A stretch of 64,000 bases of DNA from Paenibacillus lignilyticus (GCF_017942085.1 NZ_JAGKSP010000001.1:930001-994000); one strand, 5' to 3'; shown: positions 17,876 to 26,917, counted from the first letter of the stretch. The notes: a model not told the origin generated them from the letters alone. A program made the numbers and translations.

Positions 17876-19420
17876 TTATTTAAATACAGGCTCTTTAAAT
17901 TGGGCAAGCTTAGCAAAAGAGTCCTTGTCTACATCCGCATGCAAGCTGTTGCCGTGGGAATCCATCGTTACGACAGCCGCGAAGCCTTCTGTCTTCAGAT
18001 GCCACATCGCCTCCGGAATGCCGAATTCCATAAAGTCGACGCCGTTTACATGCTTGAAGCATTCCGCGTAGTACTGCGCCGCTCCGCCGATGGCATTCAG
18101 ATAAACCGCACCGTGCTCCTGCAGCGCAGCGAGCGTCTTCGGTCCCATTCCGCCTTTGCCGATTACAGCGCGAATGCCGAATTTCTTAATAATATCGCCT
18201 TGGTAAGGCTCCTCGCGAATGCTTGTCGTCGGTCCGGCTGCTTTCACATGCCAACCGTTCTCGTCCTTCAGCATGACAGGTCCGCAGTGGTAAATAACGG
18301 AGCCATTCAAATCGATCGGCGCGTCATGATCCATCAAGTGGTGGTGAATCGCGTCACGGCCCGTGTGCATTTCTCCATTAATGATGACGATGTCGCCAAC
18401 TTGCAAGCTGCGTACATCTTCTTCGGAAAGCGGCGTGTTCAGCACCACTTCGCGGCGTGCCGCGTTCTCCGTTACCGCCTCAGCCGCTTCATCAGCCGCC
18501 TGCGATTTCATCGGTGTATCGGAGCCGTTCGGATATATCCAGGATTTGATCTCACCGCTGTCCGCAGAGAGCAATACGCCTTGACGGCGGTAAGCCCAGC
18601 AGTTGTACGCAACGGAGACGAAATAGCTTGCCGGCAGACGGTTCATGACGCCGACTTTACAGCCGAGCAAGGTCACTTGGCCGCCGAAGCCCATTGTCCC
18701 GATGCCAAGCTTGTTGGCGTTCTCCATCACATATTCTTCAAGTTGAGCAAGCTCGGGAATCGTATTCGTATCATCGGTATGACGGAATAATTGCTGTTTC
18801 GCTAATTCATAGCCTGTCGTCCGGTCGCCGCCGATGCCAACGCCGATGAAACCCGCGCTGCAGCCTTGACCTTGTGCTTGATAGATCGAGTGCATAATAC
18901 ATTTGCGGATACCGTCGAGATCGCGGCCGGCTTTGCCTAGACCCGGAATCTCCATCGGAAGGCTGTATTGGATGTTCTTGTTCTCACAGCCGCCGCCTTT
19001 GAGGATCAGACGCACATCGATATCGTCCTTCTCCCATTGCTCGAAGTGGATTACCGGCGTACCCGGTCCGAGGTTGTCACCGGTGTTGGAGCCGGTGAGC
19101 GAATCTACGGAGTTCGTGCGCAGCTTGCCGTCTTTCGTTGCGCGCGCGATGGCACTGCGAATCTGCTGCTTCATAATAATTTGGTTGGCGCCAACCGGCG
19201 TATGGACGACAAAGGTCGGCATGCCTGTATCCTGACAGATCGGGGAGACATTGCACTCCGCCATCTCAATGTTCGTTGCAATCGTGGAGAGCGACAGTCC
19301 GGCGCGCGTTGCGCGGTCCTCCGCTTCTTGTGCGGCTTGAATCACTTTCCGGACGTCTCCCGGTAGATTCGTAGAAGTTTCAACAATAAGGTTATAAACA
19401 CTCTGTTCAAAATGCTGCAT
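17876..19420 (-). CDS. fumA: fumarate hydratase, class I (iron-sulfur)
   Basis: Converts fumarate and water to malate in the TCA cycle using an oxygen-sensitive [4Fe-4S] cluster. 514 residues with alpha and beta halves fused, as in E. coli FumA. Cluster cysteines are seen in ECNVSPICQDTGMP (about 63), KGGGCENKN (about 145) and QGQGCSAGFIGVGIGGDR (about 220); the beta half (about 310-514) has GEMHTGRDAIHHHL, GPVM, GPTTSIREEP and GKGGMGPKTLAAL. The class II enzyme common in aerobes is not seen here. Ends without a clear hairpin 79 bases before the BASS gene. Confidence 0.95.
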   Translation of the reverse strand: MQHFEQSVYNLIVETSTNLPGDVRKVIQAAQEAEDRATRAGLSLSTIATNIEMAECNVSPICQDTGMPTFVVHTPVGANQIIMKQQIRSAIARATKDGKLRTNSVDSLTGSNTGDNLGPGTPVIHFEQWEKDDIDVRLILKGGGCENKNIQYSLPMEIPGLGKAGRDLDGIRKCIMHSIYQAQGQGCSAGFIGVGIGGDRTTGYELAKQQLFRHTDDTNTIPELAQLEEYVMENANKLGIGTMGFGGQVTLLGCKVGVMNRLPASYFVSVAYNCWAYRRQGVLLSADSGEIKSWIYPNGSDTPMKSQAADEAAEAVTENAARREVVLNTPLSEEDVRSLQVGDIVIINGEMHTGRDAIHHHLMDHDAPIDLNGSVIYHCGPVMLKDENGWHVKAAGPTTSIREEPYQGDIIKKFGIRAVIGKGGMGPKTLAALQEHGAVYLNAIGGAAQYYAECFKHVNGVDFMEFGIPEAMWHLKTEGFAAVVTMDSHGNSLHADVDKDSFAKLAQFKEPVFK

Positions 19421-19569
19421 AAGGCCTAAATGGCTCCTCTCTCTATTCGTTAATCGTCTTTCCTTATATAATCAATCTATATCATACCATATCCTAATCG
19501 AGCGGGCATACCGCTTTCGAAGCCTCATATGGTCTCCTATTTCTAGAGTAGAAGGAGCATCCTGCCATT

Positions 19570-20172
19570 ATGGACAGTCCATTTATCGCGTATATGTACC
19601 GGCTTCGTTATATCGAGAGATGGAGCCTCATGCGCAATACCACCCGTGAAAATGTTGCCGAGCATTCCTATCATGTAGCGCTGCTTTCGCATATGCTTTG
19701 CGAGATTGGCAATCAGCTGTTCGGCCGCTCGCTGAATGCCGACCGCGCTGTAACGATGGCGTTGTTCCACGACGCCAGCGAAGTATTCACAGGCGATATC
19801 CCGACGCCGGTGAAGCATCACAACCCGAAGATGCTCGCGAACTTCCGCGAGATCGAGGCGCTTGCCGCCGAGCGGCTGCTCGGCATGGTGCCGGAGCCGC
19901 TGCAGGCTGCCTATGAGCCGCTCGTCATCGGAGCGGCACATGACGATGAGGATAAAGCACTGCTCAAGATGGTGAAAGCCGCGGATCTGCTGGATGCCTA
20001 CATGAAGTGCCTCTCCGAGCTGTCCTCCGGCAATCGCGAGTTCGCCGTCGCGAAAGGGCAAACCGAGCAGAAGCTCGCTGATCTGAACATGCAAGAGGTC
20101 TCTTGGTTCCTGACTTATATGGCGCCAAGCTTCAACAAGACGCTGGATGAGCTGTCTGAGCATGAGACTTAG
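19570..20172 (+). CDS. YfbR-type 5'-deoxynucleotidase (HD domain)
   Basis: Cytoplasmic HD-domain phosphohydrolase removing phosphate from deoxynucleoside 5'-monophosphates (dNMP balance, thymidylate precursor supply). 200 residues, the length of E. coli YfbR. Shared marks: RWSLMRNTTRENVAEHSYHVALLSHML (metal His and substrate-reading Arg/Trp), ALFHDASEVFTGDIPTPVKHHNP (the HD pair), and KAADLLDAYMKCLSEL..GN.EF. Plus-strand gene divergent from fumA with AAGGAGC upstream. Followed by a cupin gene on the same strand. Confidence 0.93.
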   Translation: MDSPFIAYMYRLRYIERWSLMRNTTRENVAEHSYHVALLSHMLCEIGNQLFGRSLNADRAVTMALFHDASEVFTGDIPTPVKHHNPKMLANFREIEALAAERLLGMVPEPLQAAYEPLVIGAAHDDEDKALLKMVKAADLLDAYMKCLSELSSGNREFAVAKGQTEQKLADLNMQEVSWFLTYMAPSFNKTLDELSEHET

Positions 20173-20255
20173 GAGCACGTCCTCCGGATGCCCCTTATTT
20201 ACCGGGAATAGCTTCACATCTACTCTATATCGAATGAAAGAGAAGGTGACCGAAG

Positions 20256-20669
20256 GTGGGAGATAACCGGACTTGTATGCGAATTCGTACGAAGGGGAAC
20301 TACCAGGGGAAACAAGGGTTTGACTATCAAGAAGCGATTTCGGCTGAGAGTGTCGGCTCGACCGGACTCTGCATGCATCTGCTGACCATTCCTCCGGGCG
20401 GCCGAGCCAAAGCGCATCTGCACGAGAATCATGAATCTTCGATTTATGTGCTGTCGGGTCGGGCGGGGATGTGGTATGGCGACAGGCTGGAGCAGCATAT
20501 GGAGGTCGAAGCCGGGGATTTCATGTATATTCCGGCAGGCGTGCCGCATCTGCCTTATAACCGTTCGGATTCGGAAGTTTGCTCGGCGGTCATCGCCCGC
20601 ACCGATCCGAATGAGCAGGAGAGCGTAACGCTGCTGCCGGAGCTTGACGACCTTCATCGTTCTAACTAA
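20256..20669 (+). CDS. single-domain cupin protein
   Basis: Small beta-barrel cupin, 137 residues, with the two metal-binding motifs: GGRAKAHLHENHESSIYVLSGRA (residues about 50-70) and GDFMYIPAGVPHLPYN (about 90-105). Such proteins are metal-dependent enzymes or ligand-binding proteins; the reaction cannot be told. GTG start with AGAAGGTG about eight bases upstream. Probably co-transcribed with the preceding deoxynucleotidase gene (83-base gap). Confidence 0.85.
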   Translation: MGDNRTCMRIRTKGNYQGKQGFDYQEAISAESVGSTGLCMHLLTIPPGGRAKAHLHENHESSIYVLSGRAGMWYGDRLEQHMEVEAGDFMYIPAGVPHLPYNRSDSEVCSAVIARTDPNEQESVTLLPELDDLHRSN

Positions 20670-20717
20670 TCGGGCTGTGCTGTTGCGCTGCGATTGGATT
20701 GTGATTCGCGCCGGATC

Positions 20718-21050
20718 TCAGCGGCGCAACGGCTCACCGTGAATAACATGCCAATGGAGATGCTTCGAATCCTGGTATTGGCCCAGGTTCGTAATGACCC
20801 GGCATGCTCCGTGCTCCGACGTAACTTGGGATGCCGCTTGCTTCACGACCTCCAGTAATTCGAGCAGCAGCTCATTGTCGCTTGCCTCCAAGGTAAGTAA
20901 GGAGGAAATATGCTTCTTCGGAATCGCCACGATGTGCACCGGATAGAACGGACGCGTGTGATGATAGGCAAGCACATTCTCCGTCTCGATTACTTTCCGA
21001 ACAGGCGTCCGACCGCTCAAAACCTCTTCGCAATAGAAATCCTCTGACAT
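20718..21050 (-). CDS. HIT family nucleotide-binding protein
   Basis: Histidine-triad hydrolase acting on nucleotide conjugates (adenylyl-lysine, AMP-NH2 or dinucleoside polyphosphates in relatives). 110 residues: FYCEEVLSGRTPVRKVIETENVLAYHHTRPFYPVHIVAIPKKHI is the first half; the catalytic triad is HLHWHVIHG near the C-terminus. ATG at 21050 is preferred over a longer frame because AAAGGAG lies about ten bases upstream. Converges on the cupin gene. Confidence 0.93.
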   Translation of the reverse strand: MSEDFYCEEVLSGRTPVRKVIETENVLAYHHTRPFYPVHIVAIPKKHISSLLTLEASDNELLLELLEVVKQAASQVTSEHGACRVITNLGQYQDSKHLHWHVIHGEPLRR

Positions 21051-21120
21051 GGATTTTCTCTCCTTTGATGGAATGGTGCATACAGCCACCATGCGCTACT
21101 TTCCTCGAAATAAACAGTTC

Positions 21121-21316
21121 ATAAATTCTAACGAATTGTAGAAGCCTTATTTCCGCGAAATCAGCGGATTATAAATTCTAACGAATTGTAGAAGCCTTAT
21201 TCAGGGGATTTGGTTCGAAAATCGGCGATTTGGCACCAAATAGCACCTGTAGGATTCGTTAGAATTTCAAAGCCATTTTTTCGCTCAAATAAGACCTCTG
21301 TGGTTCGTTAGAATAA
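21121..21316. repeat. four copies of a ~31-bp interspersed repeat, two direct and two inverted
   Basis: Copies 1 (21121-21151) and 2 (21171-21201) are identical over about 31 bases; copies 3 (21238-21268) and 4 (21287-21316) are imperfect copies in the opposite orientation. All share the core TTCTAACGAA and, about eight bases later, a CTTATT-like end. The opposing pairs can fold into a large hairpin or cruciform. The stretch fills the gap between the HIT and phosphotransferase genes, with no coding potential of its own. Resembles REP/MITE-like short repeats. Confidence 0.85.
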
Positions 21317-21345
21317 ACCCATTGCTGCAGCGGAGCTAAAACGCC

Positions 21346-22341
21346 TCACACTTTGAACCTCTCCATAACCCGCTCCCCCGACAAATAAGGCCGGCATAGA
21401 TTCGTACAAAATCCGGGCATCCGCTCGCGAATCCACGGGTGGACGGCTTGGTTCTCCATCTGGAACGCGTAATAACCGAGGACCGCGATCAGCATCCAGC
21501 CTTCCAGAAGCACCCTCACCGTATCCGGCACGTCGCCGGAGTCCCCGTAATAGCCGGCTAGGAAATCGAGTCGTTGCTCAGGCGGGACGACCAGAGTGCC
21601 CATCCCCACATCAAACAAGTAATAGCCGCTTCCGCATAAACCGAAGTCAATGAAACAAATTTCTCCCTCCGGCGTCAAAATGATGTTGCTCATGTTCAAG
21701 TCACCATGGATGATTCCATACGTTTCCTCAGATTTACCTAAGCTCTCGAGTCGCGAGTTCACAAGACCTATCGTTTGCTCCACACAACGAAACTCCTCCT
21801 CGCCAAAAAGTCCCTGTTCTACGCCGCGATGAATTTGAGCGATCATCAGGCTATTCCGTTCGATCCCTTGCGAAGGCCGGCTATCGAAATCAAACTGCGG
21901 ATGATAGCTTCGAAAGAATCGATGCAGCGATGCGATATGAGCGCCAAGTTCCCGCGCGATGACGGGATCGGATTCGCAGGTTTCCTTCCGGAATACCGCT
22001 CCCTCTACCCAGGTCAGCAGCGAACTAGGGATTCTTTTGCCCTCATGCTCGATATGAGTCAGTAGATTGCCGGAGCCATGCCAGACAGGCTTTTGCGCTA
22101 TAAGCTCGCTACGCTGTCCCAACTCTTCAAGGAGCTGCAGCTCGGTCAACAACCCCTTATCCGTTTGCTGCAGTCCTTCGAAATTACGGGTAAGAGGTTG
22201 ATGCACACGAAATAAGTAGTGTTCGCCCGTTGCCGAATCGATGACTTCGTACGTCCGATTCTCATTATGCCGAAGGAATTGAAGCTGCGGCTCCTGAATG
22301 CCATAACCACGAAGTATCTCAAACATCGAATCTTCTCTCAT
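21346..22341 (-). CDS. phosphotransferase, APH/choline kinase-like family
   Basis: Kinase-fold small-molecule phosphotransferase, 331 residues. Catalytic loop IIHGDLNMSNIIL (about 212) and metal-binding CFIDFGLCG (about 233) are complete; N-lobe has YLFRVHQP with the ATP-binding region. Such enzymes phosphorylate aminoglycosides, macrolides, homoserine, or methylthioribose; nothing here selects one, so a resistance role should not be assumed. GGCGAGGGGGG precedes the ATG at 22341. It lies 27 bases after the SgrR-like gene on the same strand. Confidence 0.85.
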   Translation of the reverse strand: MREDSMFEILRGYGIQEPQLQFLRHNENRTYEVIDSATGEHYLFRVHQPLTRNFEGLQQTDKGLLTELQLLEELGQRSELIAQKPVWHGSGNLLTHIEHEGKRIPSSLLTWVEGAVFRKETCESDPVIARELGAHIASLHRFFRSYHPQFDFDSRPSQGIERNSLMIAQIHRGVEQGLFGEEEFRCVEQTIGLVNSRLESLGKSEETYGIIHGDLNMSNIILTPEGEICFIDFGLCGSGYYLFDVGMGTLVVPPEQRLDFLAGYYGDSGDVPDTVRVLLEGWMLIAVLGYYAFQMENQAVHPWIRERMPGFCTNLCRPYLSGERVMERFKV

Positions 22342-22368
22342 GCCGCCAATCCCCCCTCGCCTCCGACT

Positions 22369-24180
22369 CTATGAACCCGACGCACTCTGCACCCACACAT
22401 CCTTAAAATCAATCCAACCCAGCGACGACATCGTAATCCCCTTAATCCCCGGATGATAGGAAGTGTTCGTCTTCTTGTGCAGCAAGAACACCACATGACC
22501 CTCCTCGCGAAGCCGATCCTCGATCTCGCCCATAATAAGACGGCGTTCTTCGGATGTCTTCGACGCTAAAGCAATATCGATTTTGTCTCTGGCCCATGCC
22601 CGGAATTCCGGATGCAGATGCTCCTTGAGGAAGCTGCCATGCTGCTCATAGGACTCAATCTCGCACACCTCATCCTGCGCAAACAAAATGCCGTACAGGA
22701 TGGTGTCCGCCTCGTTGATTACATCCCTTCTCTTGAACTCGTTGCTGTCATGCTGTTCAATATGTACGACAACCCCGTGCTCCCCGCAGCGCTCCGCAAT
22801 CCACCTGGCATCCCGCATATTGAAGCTTGTTGTATAAAGCGTAATCGGCGTCCCGTCATAGCCCGACTCGCGCAGAAGCGCACGTGCCATCGCGGAATCG
22901 TGACGGATGCTCCTGAGCGGCGTATTATCGTCGGGACGGAAACCGCGAGCCGCATACATGCGGTCTTCGCCAAGCTCTCGAATCATCGTATGGCGGTCAA
23001 TCAGCAGATCGATCGCCTTACGGAATAAGGCCGATTGCTGGGGCCCATCTTTCCCCATGTTCCAAGTCAGCATCGTGCAGCCTTTGCATAACGTCTCCAT
23101 CGTGACCCATTCCTCTTCCGGCTTCTGATCCTGCAGATCATGATCCCAGATGAGCTTCTCCCAGCATTTGCGCGAGGAATCCCCATGCTCCGGCGGCATA
23201 AACGCGATGACGACGCCGTCCAAATGCGCTCTGCCATTGTAATAATTCTTGTTCACGGTAAGCACGAATCGATCCTCATTCCACTCCCCGGCCATGAAAG
23301 GCCCCGTGCCGGATGGTTTCCGCCAGAACTGTTCTTCGTCACTTTCGACTAAATCCCGAGGCAGAACGGACGTTGCCGGCGAGCTCATGAATCGGTGAAA
23401 AATACGGTTCGGCTTCGCCAATTCGATCCGAATGGTTCGCAGGCCTGCGGTTTCGATCTTAACCACCGACCGAAGCAGCCAGCTGTGCGCCTTCCCTGAG
23501 CGCAGCCTCTCCAAGGAGAAGATGACATCATCGGCCGTCATTTCATGACCATGATGAAAGTAGACGCCTTTGCGAAGATGAAATTGCCACACCGTCGCTT
23601 CCTTATTGGACTCCCAAGCATGCGCAAGCGCCGGAACGACCCGCCCGGCCACGCCATCATAATGAACAAGCTGATTAAACAGCTGCCGAATCATATGCGC
23701 GTCAAACGCATACAGCACATCACCCGGATCCAGCGTCACAATATGGGTTTGCACAGGAAGCCGCAGCATATCCACGCTGCGTTTGCCGTCCAGCACTTCC
23801 GTCCGGTAGCCAAAATGCAGCTCCAGCCACTCCGAGAAACGATCCTTCACCGGCGAACCTTTTCCGTGCGTATGAATCAGCTCGAACGCAGGCTTATACT
23901 CGCCTCGCTGCGCCATTCGCTGTGCGAGCTCAAGCAGCATCGTGTCGCGCTCCTGCAGAAAAACCAGCTGCGAGCGATTGCCTCTGCCTCGCCCGGGCAG
24001 CCAGCGTATCCAGCACTCCTCTTCCATTTTGCGCAGCACGAGCTTCACGTTACGCGTTGAGCAGAACAGCGCTTGCGCCAGCTCATCAAGCGAAACCTCG
24101 ACAGGTGTTCCCGTCGCCGCAATCCCATCAGCGAATCGGCCATACAGATCCAAGTAGCGTTCAGCGGCAACCATTTGCAT
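22369..24180 (-). CDS. SgrR-like regulator: winged helix fused to solute-binding protein domain
   Basis: Transcription factor with a ligand-sensing solute-binding domain, 603 residues. N-terminal DNA-binding part (1-115) with VSLDELAQALFCSTRNVKLVLRKMEEECWI; C-terminal SBP family 5 domain (about 165-600) with VPALAHAWESNKEATVWQFHLRKGVYFHHGHEMTADDVIFSLERL. There is no signal peptide, so the binding domain works inside the cell, as in E. coli SgrR. ATG at 24180 follows GGAGGGATG; a longer frame reaching 24321 has no site. Divergent from a 67-aa gene across an intergenic region holding an inverted repeat. Confidence 0.9.
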   Translation of the reverse strand: MQMVAAERYLDLYGRFADGIAATGTPVEVSLDELAQALFCSTRNVKLVLRKMEEECWIRWLPGRGRGNRSQLVFLQERDTMLLELAQRMAQRGEYKPAFELIHTHGKGSPVKDRFSEWLELHFGYRTEVLDGKRSVDMLRLPVQTHIVTLDPGDVLYAFDAHMIRQLFNQLVHYDGVAGRVVPALAHAWESNKEATVWQFHLRKGVYFHHGHEMTADDVIFSLERLRSGKAHSWLLRSVVKIETAGLRTIRIELAKPNRIFHRFMSSPATSVLPRDLVESDEEQFWRKPSGTGPFMAGEWNEDRFVLTVNKNYYNGRAHLDGVVIAFMPPEHGDSSRKCWEKLIWDHDLQDQKPEEEWVTMETLCKGCTMLTWNMGKDGPQQSALFRKAIDLLIDRHTMIRELGEDRMYAARGFRPDDNTPLRSIRHDSAMARALLRESGYDGTPITLYTTSFNMRDARWIAERCGEHGVVVHIEQHDSNEFKRRDVINEADTILYGILFAQDEVCEIESYEQHGSFLKEHLHPEFRAWARDKIDIALASKTSEERRLIMGEIEDRLREEGHVVFLLHKKTNTSYHPGIKGITMSSLGWIDFKDVWVQSASGS

Positions 24181-24206
24181 GCCATCATCCCTCCAGTACC
24201 CGGGTG

Positions 24207-24253
24207 AAAAGGGGAAGTGTTTTATGAAGATTCTACTCTTTTTATCCCCTTTT
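24207..24253. promoter_or_regulatory. inverted repeat between SgrR-like gene and small gene
   Basis: Perfect nine-base arms AAAAGGGGA (24207-24215) and TCCCCTTTT (24245-24253) with a 29-base spacer, 27 bases before the SgrR-like start. On the plus strand promoter-like CATAATTGAACTATAAA follows. Candidate operator for the divergent pair. Confidence 0.5.
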
Positions 24254-24295
24254 AGCGAGCGCATAATTGAACTATAAACGAGAGGAGGAAACAAC

Positions 24296-24499
24296 ATGGT
24301 ACAACACACAAACACGTACACGATAGAGAAGCTGGGACAATATCAACAGGCGGAATTGGAACAGAACCTTCGCAGAGGATTCCTGATTCATTCAGCGGAA
24401 GGCGTGGACGTACAAACACAGGCGGAGCAAGCGAATAAGGAACGCGGATGGTTGCACAGATGGTGGAATAAAAGGCGGTTCGGCACTTCAGTGAAGTGA
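24296..24499 (+). CDS. hypothetical 67-aa protein divergent from the SgrR-like gene
   Basis: Unrecognised soluble protein, rich in Gln and Glu with a basic, Trp-rich tail (GWLHRWWNKRRFG). No membrane span. Excellent ribosome site (GAGGAGGAAAC) before the ATG at 24296, and a terminator at its end, so it is very probably expressed. In enterobacteria SgrR controls a divergent small RNA that also encodes the short protein SgrT; the layout is similar, but no sequence likeness is claimed. Confidence 0.7.
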   Translation: MVQHTNTYTIEKLGQYQQAELEQNLRRGFLIHSAEGVDVQTQAEQANKERGWLHRWWNKRRFGTSVK

Positions 24500-24507
24500 C
24501 GACCGCC
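24473..24507 (+). terminator. intrinsic terminator of the 67-aa gene
   Basis: Stem GGCGGT / ACCGCC enclosing CACTTC AGT GAAGTG, followed by eight T on the plus strand. The stop codon lies inside the hairpin. Confidence 0.88.
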
Positions 24508-24514
24508 CTTTTTT

Positions 24515-25054
24515 TTACTTGAACTCGATGTCTGCTGCAGGACTGATTTGGGCAAAAGAGGAAAAACGCGCGTTATGTTCTGCTATGATTTCCTCCGCGG
24601 TGAGACCGCCGGATCCCCATGTACTATGAGCATCGCTCGCCACGATGATGTCATAACCAAGCTCCGAAGCTCTGGTCGTCGTCGCATTCACGCACATGTC
24701 GGTCTGAAGACCCGCGATCACAAGCTTGCCAACTCCGCGCTCCGCCAATATTTGCTGAAGCTCCGTTTCATGGAATGAATCCGGCTTATACTTCTGAATG
24801 CGCGGCTCATCGCCAACCGGAGCAATCGCAGCGTGAATTTCCCAGTTCGGAGAACCCGTTTCCAGCTCTTCGCCTTCCCCTTCATTATGCTGAACATAGA
24901 TGACAGGAACGTCCGCAGCCCGCGCTTTCGCCAATAATCCGTTGATCCGCTCCAGCAGAGCCTCACCGTTATATACGGGGTATGAATCCGCGAACATCGC
25001 CGATTGTACGTCAATTACGAGTAATGCCGTATTCGAATTCGTATTTGCACCCAT
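24515..25054 (-). CDS. cysteine hydrolase, isochorismatase family
   Basis: Isochorismatase-fold hydrolase, 179 residues, probably an amidase such as a nicotinamidase-like or ureidoacrylate-type enzyme. The catalytic triad is visible: Asp in LLVIDVQSAMF, Lys in IQKYKPDSFH and Cys in GLQTDMCVNATT; the cis-peptide motif before the Cys is kept. Follows the Rieske gene by 32 bases on the same strand, so the two are probably one message. Substrate not determined. Confidence 0.9.
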   Translation of the reverse strand: MGANTNSNTALLVIDVQSAMFADSYPVYNGEALLERINGLLAKARAADVPVIYVQHNEGEGEELETGSPNWEIHAAIAPVGDEPRIQKYKPDSFHETELQQILAERGVGKLVIAGLQTDMCVNATTTRASELGYDIIVASDAHSTWGSGGLTAEEIIAEHNARFSSFAQISPAADIEFK

Positions 25055-25086
25055 CCTTCAATTATCCCCTCTCGACAAGCTCGAAT

Positions 25087-26841
25087 TTACTCTTCAAACA
25101 ATCGTTCGCCCTTATGCAGACGCCATGCAATTTGCGCGGTATGCGGAAGCTCGCGCGCCGTCGGCGCATGTGCAGCCAGATACCTTGTACAAGCGAGCAG
25201 CATCGTTTCTTGCGCCTTCGCCGCAAACTCATCTGTCCGTAAACACCAGCGCTCATACTCGGCAAAAGCCGCCTCCACCATCTGGAACGTATGGAATTCC
25301 GCATCCTCGCGCAGCAACGCGTGACCAAGCGTATTCAGCAGGGCATCCATCTCGCCGCCGTTCTTCAAGTAGTTAAAGACCCACTTCGCAGCCTGATCTA
25401 CCTGCTGCCGCTGATCGAGCAGTTGAAGCAGCTCTTCCGTATTCGTCGCCGCATTCCATTCGCCAGGCGCCGCTTTCGGCCGTTTCGCCGACGGCACGTT
25501 CAAGAATCGATCCAAGTACACACTCATCGCACCATGGAATATAGCTCGCATCAGCAGCGCTTCCTCGGAACGCTGCAAGCGCTCATGCAGCGCATGCGAA
25601 TAAGTGAACGTATGAAGCACCGCAATCCAGTCCCGGTGGTCGTTCTGCGTATGGAAGCGGACTACGCGCTCGGCAGAGGCAAGCGTGACCAATTGCGCCA
25701 GCTGCGCCGGTGCTGCGCCTGCCAGGAGCAGGTCCCGCAGCAGCGCAATCGTTTCAAGCGGTTCTTCGCTTAGCAGCTGCTGCAGAACGGCTTCTTCGTC
25801 GATGGGAACCACAGCCGCAGCCGCATGTGCGCCAGCAGTCCGCGCCTCCGCCAATGCTTTGACAGCCTCTTGAATCGGCTCCACAAGATTAATCGGCGCC
25901 TGCCAGTGATGCTGCTCTTCGCTCCGCGAAGGATTCCCCATCATATGCAGCAGCGAGGTAAGCACCTGCTTGGACTGATCGGCGCCAACAAGCTCAAGCG
26001 CCTCGAACGCTTTATTGTGAAAATCAAACACATGCCCGCCGTCCAAGTAGAAATGATCCGTCGCGGCAATCAGCATCATATCGGCCAATTGCTCCGGGCT
26101 CATTCCTTTCTCAATCGCGGTTATAACCAGCTTCTCGGCGCCCTGCGTATCTCGTACTTCGATGCAGTCGCGGTACCAGCCCGCGAGCCGCTCGAAGGAA
26201 ACGTCTGCGCTCGGCAATGCCCCCAGCAAATAATGAATGCCGCGGCCCGAGCTGCCTCTTGCCACATGCACCAAGCCTTGATAGAGCGCCAGAATGCGCC
26301 CTGTCTTGTCCAGCTTCGGGATCACGCGGACCATGGCCGTCAGAATCGTCAATCCCGAATTCCAGCCGCTTCCGCTGCGAGTTCCGAAGGCGATCCCAAC
26401 ACCGGCAATTTCGGCATCCGGCACATTGGCTTCTACCAGACCTACGACCGCTTTGGCGATAACGATGCTAATATTTTGCTCCAAGCCTTCCATGAGGCGA
26501 TCTTTATACTTCTGAATATGATTCGCGATCCTCGGCTGCGGGTTCACCCATACGGTCTCTTCCTCAACACTGACTTCGTATGAAGGGACATCATCCGCCC
26601 AAGGATCAAGCGTCCCGCCGCTGCACACGTCGAAACGGGCATGATGCCAGTGACAGGTTAGAATGCCATCGCACAAGCTCCCCATATGAAGCGGAAATCC
26701 AAGATGCGGGCAGCGGTTATCGACAGCGAAGATGCCTTCTTCATGCACGAAGACGGCAATGCCGCCTTTAATGACAGCCGAGCCTTTCTCCTTCAATTCG
26801 CGGACTTGACCGGCCTTAATCCACTCTGCGGTTCGACTCAT
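25087..26841 (-). CDS. Rieske [2Fe-2S] protein with large uncharacterised helical C-terminal region
   Basis: 584 residues. Residues 1-105 form a Rieske ferredoxin domain: Cys44-Pro-His46 and Cys63-His-Trp-His66 bind the cluster. The other 480 residues are helical, rich in Ala, Leu, Glu and His, and contain at least three related segments: one with DHFYLDGGHVFDFHNKAFEA (about 265), one with VRFHTQNDHRDWIAVLHTF (about 410), and one with LGHALLREDAEFHTFQMVEA (about 520). The repeated histidines suggest a metal or cofactor site and an oxygenase-like activity fed by the Rieske cluster; this is inference. Next to isochorismatase and MFS genes on the same strand. Confidence 0.85.
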   Translation of the reverse strand: MSRTAEWIKAGQVRELKEKGSAVIKGGIAVFVHEEGIFAVDNRCPHLGFPLHMGSLCDGILTCHWHHARFDVCSGGTLDPWADDVPSYEVSVEEETVWVNPQPRIANHIQKYKDRLMEGLEQNISIVIAKAVVGLVEANVPDAEIAGVGIAFGTRSGSGWNSGLTILTAMVRVIPKLDKTGRILALYQGLVHVARGSSGRGIHYLLGALPSADVSFERLAGWYRDCIEVRDTQGAEKLVITAIEKGMSPEQLADMMLIAATDHFYLDGGHVFDFHNKAFEALELVGADQSKQVLTSLLHMMGNPSRSEEQHHWQAPINLVEPIQEAVKALAEARTAGAHAAAAVVPIDEEAVLQQLLSEEPLETIALLRDLLLAGAAPAQLAQLVTLASAERVVRFHTQNDHRDWIAVLHTFTYSHALHERLQRSEEALLMRAIFHGAMSVYLDRFLNVPSAKRPKAAPGEWNAATNTEELLQLLDQRQQVDQAAKWVFNYLKNGGEMDALLNTLGHALLREDAEFHTFQMVEAAFAEYERWCLRTDEFAAKAQETMLLACTRYLAAHAPTARELPHTAQIAWRLHKGERLFEE

Positions 26842-26917
26842 ATTCAGCCTCCTTCAAAATGATGGTGCCTCCTGCTTCCTATCTTCCTACTCCCTACTTC
26901 TTCGATAGATGCGTAGT

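Noticed and set aside
21121..21316. CRISPR array
   Set aside because: Only four units, in both orientations, with unequal gaps and no cas genes.
21346..22341. Antibiotic resistance by aminoglycoside phosphotransferase
   Set aside because: Only the general kinase-fold motifs are present; nothing points to an antibiotic substrate.
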